Origin: Ailanthus altissimus | Lineage: Eukaryota; Streptophyta; Magnoliopsida; Sapindales; Simaroubaceae | DNA length: 64,000 nucleotides | Assembly: GCA_946807835.1 (NCBI GenBank) | Contig: OX327699.1 | Coordinates: forward strand, 21,316,014 to 21,380,013 | Direction: 5' to 3' | Part shown: positions 33,960 through 47,233 of the stretch, in pieces | Layout: each line of letters begins with the position of its first letter | Numbering within the stretch: the stretch's first letter is position 1 | The notes under the pieces: model-generated | The model's database searches: none | What the model saw: the letters and a program-made list of their open reading frames with translations, nothing else | Told to the model about the DNA's origin: nothing | Translations under genes and position numbers: made by a program

Positions 33960-35554
33960 ATAGAAAATGTTTGTAATAATTTTAAATTAGCACCACATTA
34001 TTTATGAGAGAGAACTTCAAATGTGATTAAATGGAGTTGAATGAATAATAGAAGAGAGTGCTAGTGCGTGAAGAGTGTTTTTAAGGTAAGCAAGAAGATA
34101 ATTTTGATATTTTAGAGATGTGTTTTAGATAATGCTCTATGGAATCGAATGTGATTGAATGGAGTTGAATGAATAATAGATTAAGAACAATAATTTTATA
34201 TAGTGGTAAAATCAATTTCTCAACAAGGTTTGTATGCACGTGAAATCATGCATGATGCAATGCATGCAAAAGAAGTAAAGATTAATCCGAACTAAATAAT
34301 TGTAATCCTATTTAAACTCATAAATTACAACTAAGAAATGGTAAGAAATCATGATTCAAATTTGCTTTCGTTGTTCTTGTGTATTTCCTTACCTTCTTAG
34401 AAAATACTTAATAAGTCATTGGGTCGGGTTTTATTGTCTACGGGCAAAAATCTAGACCTTGAGCTATCAAACATCATTGAATTATGTTTGAAAGATGTGT
34501 CAGGCTTGAGTTTATTTATTTTTGAACTAGCATCTTAAAAAGGTCTACTGTTATCCTTAAATGATAAAAACTAGTAAGGCCTGATCCAATAGTCATTTAA
34601 GTGACGGAGATTGGTAGAGCCTAACCTAATAGTTATTTAAAACAAACTATTTTTATATTTGTTCTATATTTGTTATTCATTGTAAATCTCCAGTAAAATT
34701 CACGAATTGAACAAGTATTTTTGAGAAAACTTTATATAAATATAAACATAATAAATCGTACCTCTTAATTATTGTTGTTCAAGTGAAAACAAACAATTTT
34801 AATTTTTTTATCTTATTTTTATTGAGAGTTTCTTAATAATGAATTTCATAGACAAAAATTTTACCGTAACTCACAATTAGTTAGTATATGAACACTTAAT
34901 ACCTTTTATATATAATTTTATTATTTTTTCCCATTTAAAAAAATAATAATTACAGGATAATATTTATACATTATTTGATATTGACAAATTATCTTATTTA
35001 TTATATACGTTATTTAATAAGATAATTATCACATCAACCACTCATTATTTATTAATTAAAAACAGAATTTCAGATACAGACCAAATTAAGTAGATAATAT
35101 CTAACGGCATCACTGTAAAAGAGAAGAAATGGTAAAATGGGGTCAGCCAGGGAACGTGGCTTGGAGAAAAAGAAAAAAGAAATAGATAAAAGTTAAAGAT
35201 AATTCGATAAATTTAGGTGGTCCCACGATATGAGATTGTCGAGTCGAACGGTGGATTATTCGATACTTAATCTATCCAATGGTGAACGCGGCAACTTGAA
35301 ATCACAGCTCTTCAGGTGGCGTATTTTACAGGATTATTCATGGGCGAGAGCGAGAGCGAGAGCGAGAGAGATCTCGTGATGACACTTTTCTTAGATCTAC
35401 AATACAAGCTTTCCTCTTCCTTGCTCAAACTCCGATACACAATACAAATATAAACACAATTTACAAACAGAATGCCTAACTAACAAAACAAACAAACTTC
35501 AGAGGCAATTTTTCAATAATTATTATTTTTTTTGAAAAAATAACTCAATGAACA
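33960..35554. other. Intergenic and LPEAT1 upstream region
   Basis: A 34-base block (AAATGTGATTAAATGGAGTT and on) occurs twice, near 34,019 and 34,147. The remainder is AT-rich. At 35,343-35,375 is a purine-rich GAGAGC/GAGA repeat, probably in the LPEAT1 promoter or 5' UTR, where GA repeats are common. No clear TATA box was assigned. Confidence 0.45.
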
Positions 35555-38500
35555 ATGGAGTCGGAGCTGAAAGACTTTAATTCTCAGCCAGTCAAGTCGA
35601 CGTCGACCTCTCCTGACGATGGCTCGACCAAAGACGACCGGCCACTTCTCAAGCCCGACTCTGCTGAAAGCCTCCAAGAACTGGAGAAGAAATTCGCTCC
35701 GTACGTGCGTAAAGATGTGTACGGCACCATGGGACGTGGCAAGCTCCCATTGACGGAGAAGGTCCGGATTGGTATTGCCGCGGTCATGCTAGTTCCGATA
35801 CGCGTGGTATTGGCGATGACCGTGTTGCTTATTTACTACTTGATTTGTCGCGTTTGCACGCTTTTCTCGTCGCCGAATCGGGACGAGGAGCAGGAGGATT
35901 ATGCGCACATGGGCGGGTGGAGAAGGGCCGTTATTGTGATGAGCGGGAGATTTTTGTCGAGAGTCATGCTCTTTGTACTCGGCTTTTATTGGATTAGAGA
36001 AACGTATAGAATTCTCGATGCTCAAGAGAAGCCATCATCTTCTAAGGTAATATCAATTTATCGATTTTTCTTGTTTTTATGAGCATTAATGCTTGGCTTG
36101 ATTTCAATTTCTCGTCTCTGTTGCAATGTTTTTGGACAGGATGAGGCCAAAGATCAACCTAAAGATGAAACTGTAGAACCTGAAAAGCCCGGGGCAATAG
36201 TATCTAATCATGTATCTTATTTGGACATTTTGTATCACATGTCTTCTTCTTTCCCAAGCTTTGTTGCCAAGGTTAGTTAACTTTCCAATTTTGCTCTTTT
36301 GCTTGCATTTTGTTTATATACTTCTACAGATCTTGGTGATTCCACTGATTTTTTTTTCTGCTTTTGTTTTGTCAATTTGTCGATGAAGAGATCAGTTGCT
36401 AAACTTCCATTAGTTGGTCTCATCAGGTTAGTTCACTTCAAACTAAAACCCAAAATTTATCTATACTGCAAAATGTTTTATAAAATTTTATTATTGTAGT
36501 TGAGTTTTGTTCGCATCAAATTTATGTGATTGCTTATCTAATCCTTTTCCTTCGACTTCAAACTAAAAGATTATTACTTAGGCCCGCTGTTTTTTTACTT
36601 ATTTCATATTTTTTAAAATTCATATTTTTTTTGAAAAAAAATGAAATGGGTGTGGTGAAGGATTCTTTCATTATCTCCTCTTTTATTCACTAAAAGAGAA
36701 AATATTATGTTCGTAGTTTGCCTTCTAACAGGATTGCGTCCCTTTCTTACCTTTACCAGTTGTTATTTTGTATGTTTTTAATTTTGCATTAATTCTTTTT
36801 GACAGCAAATGCCTTGGTTGTGTCTATGTTCAGCGGGAGTCTAAGGCGTCTGATTTCAAGGGTGTTTCAGGTGATTTAGATATATAATTATTGATGTTTA
36901 TGTGTTTTTATCTTTATTTTGATCTTGGTATTTGACTCAGTGATGGCAAGAGTTTGGAAGCATGATTAGCTCATACCATGCAATGTTGCCATGTGACCCA
37001 TGTTATCACCTGATCAATTCTTTTTTGGATTCGTATCGGAAAGAAATGGAGCTCACTCTTGTGATAGCGGAAGCTCTTTAAGCATCATAATACAACCTAC
37101 ATAGAAAATGAGTTGTAAATAACAAGAAATTTTTAAGTCAGCCCCTACATAAACCAAATTATATTTTTCTCATTATTGGAGCACCCTTAGCTCTATACAC
37201 ATGGTATAGTTTGCCAAAGCCTTGTCGACATAGTGCATGTCTCTCAGTCTAGTTTGTCTGTTCTACTTCCTCATCACACTAGGAGCTTGTTTGCTTTTCT
37301 TTTATTGTAAGCACAAATGCAGAATCACTGTTTTTGGCTAGCAGGTGTTGTGACTGAAAGAATTCGAGAAGCTCATGAGTATAAGTCTGCTCCAATGATG
37401 TTGCTTTTTCCAGGTTAGTCTTTTCATACCCATTGCCAAGTCCAATAAATTTTAGGAGCTTCTACACTTGATGTTATCTAATTGCCTAGCTTCACAACTG
37501 CTCATTTCTTATTCGTTTTCACTACAGAAGGTACAACAACAAATGGTGACTTTCTGCTTCCATTTAAGACTGGTGCATTTATAGCCAGAGCTCCAGTGCT
37601 TCCTGTGATTCTTAGGTATCCTTATCAGAGATTCAGTCTTGCCTGGGATTCAATATCTGGGGTAATATTTCTCAAGGAACTTGTTCATTCATGAGTTTTA
37701 ACTCATACAATTAAAGCTGGTTTATTCTTTGATATACTTTTGGACACTGAAGATTGGAATGGTGGATACAAGAAATGTTACTAAATATTCTTTCTGTTGC
37801 TCTCTCACAGAACCAGGGTTCAAAAACTTATGTATTATTAGAGTCGGGAAAAATTGATATATTTTCTATTACATCTTTTCAGTTCTGCTCTTAATGTCAG
37901 TATGTATATTCCTTTGCAGGCACGACATGTGCTTTTTCTTCTTTGTCAATTTGTAAATCACATAGAAGTGACAAGGTTACCTGTTTACTACCCCTCACAG
38001 CAAGAGAAGGATGATCCAAAACTATATGCTGAAAACATTCGAAGGTTGATGGCTACTGAGGTATATGTATAATTTAATTTCGTTGGTACAAGTTTGAGAA
38101 ATCAAGATACAAAAATTTCAAGAACAATTAGAACTATTGACTCAATTAACTATGATTTGACATTATTATTGGCACTTTATTTGGGAGGCGTCTATCAAAG
38201 GATGAAAACAACAAAATGTCAGAAACAGAAGGGCATTGACATTCTTGTAGAATGAGGTAGATATTAGAAAGAGGAGATTTAGGTTGTGACAGACCAATGT
38301 GGTAAAAAGTAAAGCCATGATATATAGCTATATGATAGAGCCCAGTTTCATCAGTAGTCTACTGTTTTGTTGTAGTAGAAAAAGGGTGACATTGATGCTT
38401 TAACTTTTTCCTGAAGTGAAATCTGTTCGGTTAATAGTGCTACCATAGTTTGAAGTCCAATATCACATGAATCTGTCTATGCTTCTGTTTTGTGTGCAGG

Positions 38501-38607
38501 GTAATTTGATACTGTCAGATATTGGACTTGCTGAGAAGAGAATATACCATGCTGCTCTCAATGGTAATAATAGCATGCCTACTGTTTTGCGTCAGAAAGA
38601 CGATTGA
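35555..38607 (+). CDS. LPEAT1: Lysophospholipid acyltransferase LPEAT1-like (8 exons)
   Basis: Exons: 35,555-36,046; 36,140-36,271; 36,389-36,426; 36,806-36,870; 37,345-37,413; 37,528-37,661; 37,920-38,060; 38,500-38,607, all with GT-AG introns and matching phases. The product is 392 residues, close to the Arabidopsis LPEAT1 length as I recall it. It belongs to the PlsC/AGPAT family and should re-acylate lysophosphatidylethanolamine at the ER. Two hydrophobic segments lie at about 72-99 and 124-147. The catalytic H(X)4D motif is His188-Asp193 (NHVSYLD) and the EGT motif is Glu266-Thr268. No EF-hands are present, arguing against LPEAT2. The last exon reads past a possible donor to a natural stop (QKDD end). 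AATAAA at 38,799-38,804 may be the poly(A) signal. Confidence 0.93.
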
Positions 38608-38798
38608 TAATTTGTTGGCCTCGCTCTAAACTGTTATCTAGTCTTGGTTGAGTTTCTGTGTTCTAATTGGTATTTTGTCATGAATGCACAGCTAAGAAAC
38701 AAGGGGTGGCTATTCTCTTCCCTTAAAACAGAAACTGGTGTGCCAGTGTCGTCATGTAATTTCTTATTTATGGAATAACATGGAAAATGTGGCCGTTG

Positions 38799-38804
38799 AA
38801 TAAA
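38799..38804 (+). terminator. Candidate poly(A) signal of LPEAT1
   Basis: AATAAA about 190 bases after the stop codon. Later signals are possible. Confidence 0.4.
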
Positions 38805-38899
38805 ATTTTGGATGTGCTGGTGGATCTCTTTTGTCAAAGCACCCAACCTAAGTGCCATCCAGCGTTGGTTTAATGTGTTATACACATTCTTCATAAGTT

Positions 38900-40461
38900 A
38901 ACTGTTAGATGCCCTGACAAATTTAGACATAACTATGCACATGTTAATCTGAATCATCTCTTTCGTGTTCCTGCAGGTTTGTTATGCCAATGCTAATTCG
39001 GATTCGCCATCTTTATATTCATTGAATGATTATATTATTTATGGAAAGATTAAAATTACATAGAAAATCTGTGCAGAACAAGTGTTTTAATTATCAATTG
39101 TCGTCAGTTGACAACGAGATTACCTCAATTTTGGAGTATTGTTGTGGAGCTAGACTAGAAGCAGGGCCTCTCCGATGTTTCCATGTTTGTCGGTCCATAG
39201 AAAAGCAGGTAGTTGAATCTATTCGGTTACAGGTGGCTTAGGAATTCATTGATGCTGCTTTATGGTCAATTTTGTGATTGGAGGCCAAGAAAATCCAGTT
39301 TTATTGGGCGTCTTTCTATCCGCGATAGGTAACATTACATCAGCTCCTCCACAAGGAATGGGGAGCTTGTTGCAAATTGAATCGACATGAACATAGTATT
39401 GTATGCTTGTTTTCATTGTTTTGCTGCGCCGTTATCTTGTGGTTGTGGAGCTGAATCCCGTTTAACCGTTGAGCAATATTACGTTTGTGCATTAAGCGTA
39501 AGCCATGACCATGGGACTTTTTGGGATTAAAACCCCAACGTGTCTGAGCGTTAGAAAATTGTTTCCGCCATGACCGAAGATTCCAAGTTCTGGAGTATTA
39601 GCGGTTCAAATAATTGCCCTTAAATTATTTTATTTTGCTTTCCTTGGAAGTTCTCGCGAGCGGAGTTGTAATGATTTGGGCTTTGACGTAAATGAGAAGT
39701 AGGAGGAAAGGACAAAGAGGTCTTCTTAAATGTAGAAAGAATCTTTCTCTTCGGCTGTTCTTTGAGAAACTTTTGAATCAAGTAATGGGCTGTGGAAACG
39801 GTTTCCACGGCTTATACTTTTCTTCAATCCAATTGCATATTTAATTAAATGAATTAATCACAATTGCTTACTTTTCTTCAAAATTGTAAGTGATTCCATG
39901 GGAGCCACAATTGCGGCATTTACACCTGAAGTTAGAAAATATGCCTTTTTGCAGAAATTTATTATTAAGAGAGACAAGAGAGAGAGAGGAGGTGCGTTCC
40001 AATTCTACATTCTTATTCTCAAAACGACTTCTAGTAGCATGAACGAGTCATTACAGTACTACTTGAAGGATACAGAATTTCTACAGGCAAATCCAACTGT
40101 CATTACGGTACAACTAGTAGCACACGTATTTGCTTAAGAACAAGATATGATATCGGGAAATTTTGAGTTACAAGAATAACGTACACTTGAAAGATGGCAA
40201 TGGGTCGATCCATCAGAGCTCTTCTTTGGCAAAGAAGGATCAATTAGCATCTTAAATTCTTACGAGTTTCTGAGAGCGGACAAATAAAGATGACAAGCAT
40301 CACTCAAACTTGCAAAACCAAGAGTTGTCAAGTGATGGCAGCCTCCCCATGCTGGCAATGTAAAGAACACGTTTAAAGAGATCTCTTCATCGAACTTATG
40401 GAGCTCCGTTACCATGTTAAAAGGATGCATGGATGCTAAACCAACCCTCCAAGGAGTTATC
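38900..40461. other. Convergent intergenic region between LPEAT1 and the DeSI-like gene
   Basis: It should contain the 3' UTRs of both genes. Several short ORFs lie here (for example at 39,026-39,241 and 39,898-40,137) but none has a recognisable domain or splice context. Confidence 0.4.
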
Positions 40462-42364
40462 TCACCTTTCCTTCAATGAACCATTGTTTGACCTTCTCAA
40501 TTCCCAGGCTGGTAGGCAGCCTTTGAGGGGTGATTGTAGAAGCAAGGAAGATGTTGACAACTGTTTCTGCCGCATTGAGATTGAAGACAGGCAACTGAAT
40601 GCACTTCTCAGCCTCCTTTTGTCACTATCAATTGGTTGGTAATTAGGATCATGCTGCACGGCAGAATTTTTCAGGGCTTCGGGAAGTATGCAATTGCAGA
40701 TTGAACCTGCCATAAAAAGTAAATACATAAATAATAATGATAAACATCATTAACGTTTGAAAGAGGTGACCAATCAATATATAGGCACCAAGCATCTTTT
40801 GAATTGGTCTGCCACCCAGGATACAATCTCAATCTCATGAAATAAAACCATAAAAGCTTAAAGCATTTATTTGTCGTTTTCCTTAATGAAAGCAACAAGC
40901 TGGCCATCAGAAATTTGAGTCAGAACATGCTAGCATGTTTTAGAAGATACTAGTCTTTCCAGATTTTCCAACTTGGAAATACAAGCAATGGTCAACAAGT
41001 TTAGTCAAGAAGAAAAGTAATTGAAAATTATTCACTGAAGTAGTAAGAAGAGATTTTTTTTTAAGAAAAAAATGAGAGAGAGAGGCCGCTGGACTGCATA
41101 TCATGTGCTATACCAAGCATATAGTAGATACTATACACTATCGCACAGATTCAATTATACAGAAGCAAAGAAGTGCAACAATCCCAAACTGCTTGAAAAC
41201 AAAACTCATCCTTGTGTAAATATATTAAACTGACTACTAAATAAGGAAAAGGTAATGGGAAGAGAAAGGAGTACCTATATTTGCCAGTCGATTTACCCAT
41301 TTTGGAATTGTTTTCCCAGTTAGCTTATAACAAATGTCTTTGCAGAAATGATTGCAGTTCTTGACAATCAAGTGATATGTATCACCATTATAGCTTGCAG
41401 ATAGTTGCTCCATGAACTCCCTAACCTGAATAGGGTCCAAGCATGTGGTCCCAACAAATATTGACTTCCTGAACTTGAAGCCTGGGCACTGCCGTGGTTC
41501 AACCTCAAAAACGCCACTTGTTGGGTAGTCATGAGCTCCAAAGGCATATTCTACACCATGGACTACATGCAGTGCAGGAGCAGCAGATCAGATAATCTGC
41601 ACTTTACTTGAAACTAGAGAGTAATATAAAGGAAATAAGTGACAAGAAATAGTTGTAATCAGTTACTTTATAACTGACCAGTCCACAACTTGTTCTCAAG
41701 GAGGGGAAGCTCTCTCTCTCTCTCTACTCTCTATCTATCTATCTATCAGTCTGTCTATCTGTCTGTCTGTCTCTCCTCAAATGCATACTGATATATATAT
41801 AAATATATATATATAAATATATATATATATAAATATACATATACACACACACACATAACTCTGAGGAGAATAGCTCTAAATAATATGCCCTTTCTCACCA
41901 GCATTTGGCTTGTAATGTAAAACCCATATGGAAACTTTATCTATTCCTTGAAAGATAACATCTTTAAAGTAATTAGATTTGAAATAGGCAGATAACAATT
42001 AGCATAAATTCAATTACTGTGGTAAGCATCAGAATATTCATAATTCTACAAGTTCATACCACACTGTATTTTTGGTACAAAATTTAAGAAAAGCAAATGC
42101 AAGTAGTAATGTAATAAAGCCTATCAAAAAGTAATAAATGTATTAACGCTCACCTTCCACACCAGAGTGATAGATACCGAGGCCTGCCCAGTAGACATAG
42201 CCATTCATTGGTGTCAAGTCATACACATTGAGAAAAACAGGTGCTTGACCTGGACCATAGTTAGTTGACTTCACCTTGGGAAACAAACAGAAACGTGTTG
42301 CTGGTTTGCCTTTCAAGCGCATAGGCATTATTGATTTCCATCCTTTCTTCGATCCAAGTTTCAT
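40462..42364 (-). CDS. DeSI-like protein with PPPDE thiol-peptidase fold (3 coding exons)
   Basis: Coding exons on the minus strand: 42,364-42,154; 41,562-41,275; 40,706-40,462, GT-AG with phases that join exactly, giving 247 residues. PPPDE/DeSI proteins are cysteine isopeptidases or thioesterases linked to SUMO/ubiquitin removal; the plant members are mostly uncharacterised. The N-terminal half has VFLNVYDLTP and GLGIYHSGV with the catalytic His66, then YAFGAHDYPTSGVFE. The catalytic cysteine is Cys140 in VKNCNHFC. The C-terminal CNCILPEALK and a basic, serine-rich tail follow. The start MKLGSKKGWKS matches my recollection of the Arabidopsis At5g25170-type subgroup. A 5' UTR intron of about 2 kb (42,370-44,339, donor GTAAGT) is likely. 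Confidence 0.9.
41707..41856. repeat. Compound microsatellite in a DeSI-like gene intron
   Basis: Successive CT, CTAT, CTGT, AT-rich and AC repeats, in the intron between the first two coding exons. Likely length-variable. Confidence 0.9.
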
Positions 42365-42369
42365 ATTTG

Positions 42370-44560
42370 CTCAGTTACCAGACAGAATTCAATCAATCTC
42401 TGTATTTTACCTGTTCATACAAGCAAATATAAGAGAATTAGTCATATTATGTATAGACATTCTCTGATTCACAAAACCTACAATTTCTTATATGGTACAA
42501 TGGCCAACAGAGGAACAATCCAATGCAAGAACTTAAATAACAGCCCTGCACTTGAATCTATCAATATATTCTGTAATATGGTGCCAATGCTTACAAGTTT
42601 AAATGTGATTTCTAAATCTTAACCTCGTATCACTAAGAAATAGAGTACTTTTCACACATTTTTAAGTGACATGACTCCACCTCTGTTAATATGCCATGAT
42701 ATTGCTGCTTTGGAGGGTTGCATGAACGAGTAGCATTTTTCAAGACAATGCCATCAAAACTTTATATAGACTACTTCCCCCATTAGAATCTAATCAACTT
42801 TGTATAAGAGTGTAAAATTTTTATGTGAATACTAAGAGTATTTTTTTAAATTGAATTTAAAGGAGCTGATTACAGGATTAAACATTGAATTATTTCAGTT
42901 CCAAGCTACTTTTGAATGTTCTACGGCCAGAAAAACTGTTTATCATATTATAAACATAAAATTTTCTAAATCAGGCTGCCTAGAGATAGATAGGTTGACC
43001 ATGTGGCAAATATGGATTAACAAAGTCCACCTTCTCAATTCTTGAATCACATTCCTCGTGCCTCCATTCTCAAGTCACATCCAAGAATCCATTAAAGCAG
43101 TCCAACAACAATATTTATTTTGTTCTCACTGTAGAATGTTCTTCATAACGATTGCCACAACATCGACTTCTGTGAATATCTTATTAAATAAATCACCAAA
43201 ACTTGTAACCAGCCAAGACCTTTTAGAGCCTTTGAAGATGTCAAAGTTGATTAACATGCTAAGGAAATAGGAAATCCTACCAAACACTTAACAGCTCTAT
43301 TTTTAACGTTTTGGTAAGCTACTTACAGCTCCATATTTTCGTTTGAACTCTAGCAAAATTTAAGTAAAAGAATAAGGGAATTTCCTGACCATCAATATCT
43401 GGCCGCTATAAGCTAGGTGATGATATTGATGGATTTGGTAGAATATCAAAGCTAGCAAATGTCAATAAGGTAAAAAAGTTAAGAGAGATCTTAAAGCATG
43501 GGACATGAAAACCAACAATTATGTACATTGGTATTAGAACCCTAAATTCGATCAGAAAGTACATAAATGCTGTAATACAGAAACAGTCTTCTATAGATAG
43601 CAGAATAATATGAACATATAGTAATGGCAGACAGGCAATTTAAATCTTAAGACTCTGAAAGTCTTAGAGCATGAGCTAATTTTTTCCATAAAAATAAGAC
43701 AAGTAAATACAGGAAATTTGACCTTAAACAGTTAAAACTTCAACTATCTAGTGTTACAGATTTGGGAACAAGCAACGAGAATAACAAACTCATAGCAGGC
43801 AAATTGCCGCAATCTCTTGAAGCTATGAAAAGAAGTCCAACGGGTGGTCAAGATAAAAGGGTCAGCTTTAAGTATCATAATACAATTATACAAGCAGAAT
43901 CACTTCAGATCCAGCTGAAACAATTCATAGCAAAAGTAAATGATGAAAGTAAAAGAAGATGAAGAATTTAACAAGCGTTCGCTTCAAAATATGCAGATCA
44001 GACCAAACAATCAAAATTGCAGCTACTTATCCCCACAGTCATAAATAACAAATAAAAATGTAAAAAAAAAAAAGCTGACTTGATCTGTTCGCTCTACTTC
44101 TATGCTATACAAATAACAAAAGTTCACCAACTCATGATAAAATTTCAAAATCCCCATTGTTCTTCAGAAATTTCCCAGCAACCAAACAAACCCATTAGGG
44201 AAAGTAACAAGCAAAATGGGGGACACGAACTGGCAAACATACAAGAAACGTAAAGCAAGTGATATGCAGGCACAAATTACAACAAAAAAATTTCAAAACA
44301 ATTACAGAGAGAAGGGCTCATTAAAGGAAAAGAACTTACAGATTTAGAGAGGATGGACATTTATTTCAAGCCTCATACCATCAAAGAACAAACCGCCTAG
44401 TTAAGGTCAACGAGTTACTCAAACACACACAGCCATGCCCATTTCCCAGTTTCTGATAAAGAAAAATAAACAAATTGAAAAGAGGGAAAAAAAAAATCTC
44501 AAATTTGGCAGTTAAAAGAAAAAAGAGGCTCCCTCTCTCTTTATCTTCTTTCTCAAACAG
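42370..44560 (-). other. 5' UTR intron and leader exon of the DeSI-like gene (inferred)
   Basis: On the minus strand a strong donor, AAATCT|GTAAGTTC, lies at 44,340/44,339 and an acceptor, CTGAG|CAAATATG, directly before the start codon. The leader exon would lie between about 44,340 and 44,560, where a pyrimidine/purine-rich GAGAGAGGGAG tract occurs. There is no coding in the intron. Confidence 0.5.
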
Positions 44561-47233
44561 TCAAACTGTTAACTACCTAAATAGCAACTTGTCTTTTGGA
44601 TAATTAAATTTATATTGTTTTTAACTTAGTGAGCTCTTTATTTCCTTTTAAAAAATTATTAAAAATAAAAATTATGATTATGATTTTACTACAAGTCATT
44701 GTCCTACTAAGGACCCTTATGATTAGAGACAGTACGAGTCTTTGTCTTTGTCAGCACGTGCCATGTTTTTATATTATATTTGGTTTTTCCTTTTTTATTT
44801 TCACTATGATAGTCAAAAAGAAAATTGTAATAATGGTAGTGGGGTCTGCAGTCACCTAATTTTAACTTGTATTAACTTCACATGTGAAGGGTTTAAATTA
44901 TTGATTTCACTTGTTCAAATCTCACCTTGCTTTGCTGCGTTTTGGGTTCATTACATTATTAAGTGGTCCTTCGTATTAATATTTAAAATTTTGAAGCACC
45001 GAACTTGGTCATAGAAGAAGACATTTCAATTTATGGAGCTAGAGCAAATTAATTAATTATTTAAAAGTAATATTGGGTTATTTCTATATATAATTTACAA
45101 AGTCTTAACTTAAATAATTTTCGGATATTCTTGGTGGTTAAGGGAGTTGGCATATCATTTTCTTAAAGAAGTTAAAAGAATGTGTGACACATGGCGAGCA
45201 TTTTGAAATTGCAAGTAAAGGATGTGAATGTGATAAAATTGCAAGTAAAATTTCTGCTCTGAATATGGATCACTATTCACAAACCAGAAAAAAAATCGAA
45301 AAAGAAAATATCAAATGCATCACAAGTGCTGACCAATAATTTCACAATTTGCAAATTGAAAAAGAGAGAAAGAGAGACCCGAATTCAAATTGAAACACGA
45401 AAAGCATTTAGTGTTGTTGGGAACAGTTGTTTCTTCACAAATAAACAATTGTGGTGGTAGTATTATTTTATTTACCTTTACAGAGGAGTTCTATTGGGCT
45501 TACAAGTCAACTAGTAATGTGAATAATTGAATATTATAAAGCAGAAGAGGAAGAAGAAGAATTGCCATTTGCCAGCTCTTCATTTCAGAGATCCAGCTGC
45601 TTCTGTCATGTCAACTGCTTCCATGAATATCTTGTGATCTCCTTCATTCGAATGACTCATGGCTCATGACTGCTGACCCCCCCACTTTTCATACATTGAG
45701 TCAAACAGTACTAGAAATTTTACCATGTCACCACCAAGTGTTGCCTGTAATGATACAGTCTTGCTGTGTGGAAATGAAATTAAGGAAAAAAAAAAATCTA
45801 AAGCAAATTTATACGATTTGGCATATTCTTATTTTATTTTTTACGCGCAAGAAAAAAGAAATATAGTCAATTTGGATTTGAAAATTTATCAAAACCGAAT
45901 CGTAGAAAATGGTAACTTGGGTGGGAAGCTCAATAAAATAAATATATAAAAAAAGAAAATGGTAACTTTGGTACAACCTCGGCGAAATGGGAATGTTAAG
46001 GTGCAAAATACCACAGGCGGAGTGTCGTGGTACCGCACCGCAAGAAAACGACAAAAAATGCTCAGTGCAATTCTTCTGAGCAATTCCCACGCTCTCCCAG
46101 GCTTTGATCACATGCAGCCAAAACCACTTTTTACGTGGGACCATTTTGTTTCATTTCATCAGGTTCATTGATTTGATATCGTCGCTGCTGCTTTTTTTTT
46201 TTTTTTTGGTCGTTTTGCAGTCAAGTTAATCAATCTTATCTTGACCGTAAATTCCGATTTAAACCTGAAAAATATTCTTATTAAATATTTGTTTAAAATC
46301 TTAGTAGTTACTAATTTCTATACTCTTAATTCATTCGTCTCTTAGCAGACAAATTGAGAATTTTGCTTTTCAGATTCAGAGAAATTGGCCTGAATAGAAA
46401 GAACACAGTGAAGACTGAAGCGTGAATTATGAAGGGCCTTCTCAAAATTTTAATGATTACAAAAGGTTGTAAAAATTGCTGCAGCCAGCTGCCAAAGATA
46501 GATGGTAAATATGAATCACAAAACAGTAAGATTTACCCAGTACCTGGCTGAACTTTAAAGTCTTTTTAGGTGGCAAATTCAAATAATATAAGCCAATCTG
46601 CATAACAATTTCATTTATTTTTCTTTTACTGCTCTACTCCAATTGGGCTAAACAGTCCAAGTATAATAAATCGGGTTAAGGGTATATTTTTTGGGCCATA
46701 ATGTTCGATCAAAGACTGGGCAACTTCAACCTCCACTTCCACATCATGACAATTTTCCCCTTTCTCGCAAGACATTAATATTCTCCACAATCACACAATC
46801 CACTTCAAAACATAAAGAGTAATTTGACAAAGAGTAATATTGTACCTTTTAAATATTTGTTATATTATTTTATTATTTAATAATTACTTAACACATAATT
46901 TTAAATAAAAAAATTATAATATTATTTAAAAAGTGTAATATTATTCTTTGATAAAAATGTTATATATTGCTTGTGGTAAAAAAATAAAATATAAAAAAAA
47001 AAAAACACAGCAGACTTCGGTGAAGTCTGAACACAAGTGTATGAAAAGTGTGATGAAAATGCTTCTGAAAAAGCACCCAATGCGACATTTTAAATGGCTA
47101 TATAACAAATTGCAAATAACAATGATGTTGAGTTGACACAATTAATTTCATTCTGTACACTTTCAAATAACGAAGATAATCTGGTGAAAGTATTCTTGTT
47201 GACAGGCACATTGCCATAGAACACTTTTTTTAG
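44561..47233. other. Intergenic region between the DeSI-like gene and JAC1
   Basis: Holds the DeSI-like promoter on the left and the JAC1 3' UTR on the right. At 45,560-45,790 the minus strand carries two adjoining short open frames without a recognisable domain. A 111-codon minus-strand ORF at 45,809-46,144 also lacks any family signature. No transposon ends were found. Confidence 0.4.

Noticed and set aside
45559..45790. Minus-strand fragments resembling the end of a coding exon
   Set aside because: Two short adjoining frames would need a frameshift to join, and no family was recognised; too weak to call a gene.
45809..46144. 111-codon minus-strand ORF
   Set aside because: No domain, no splice context, and part is AT-rich low-complexity; likely chance.
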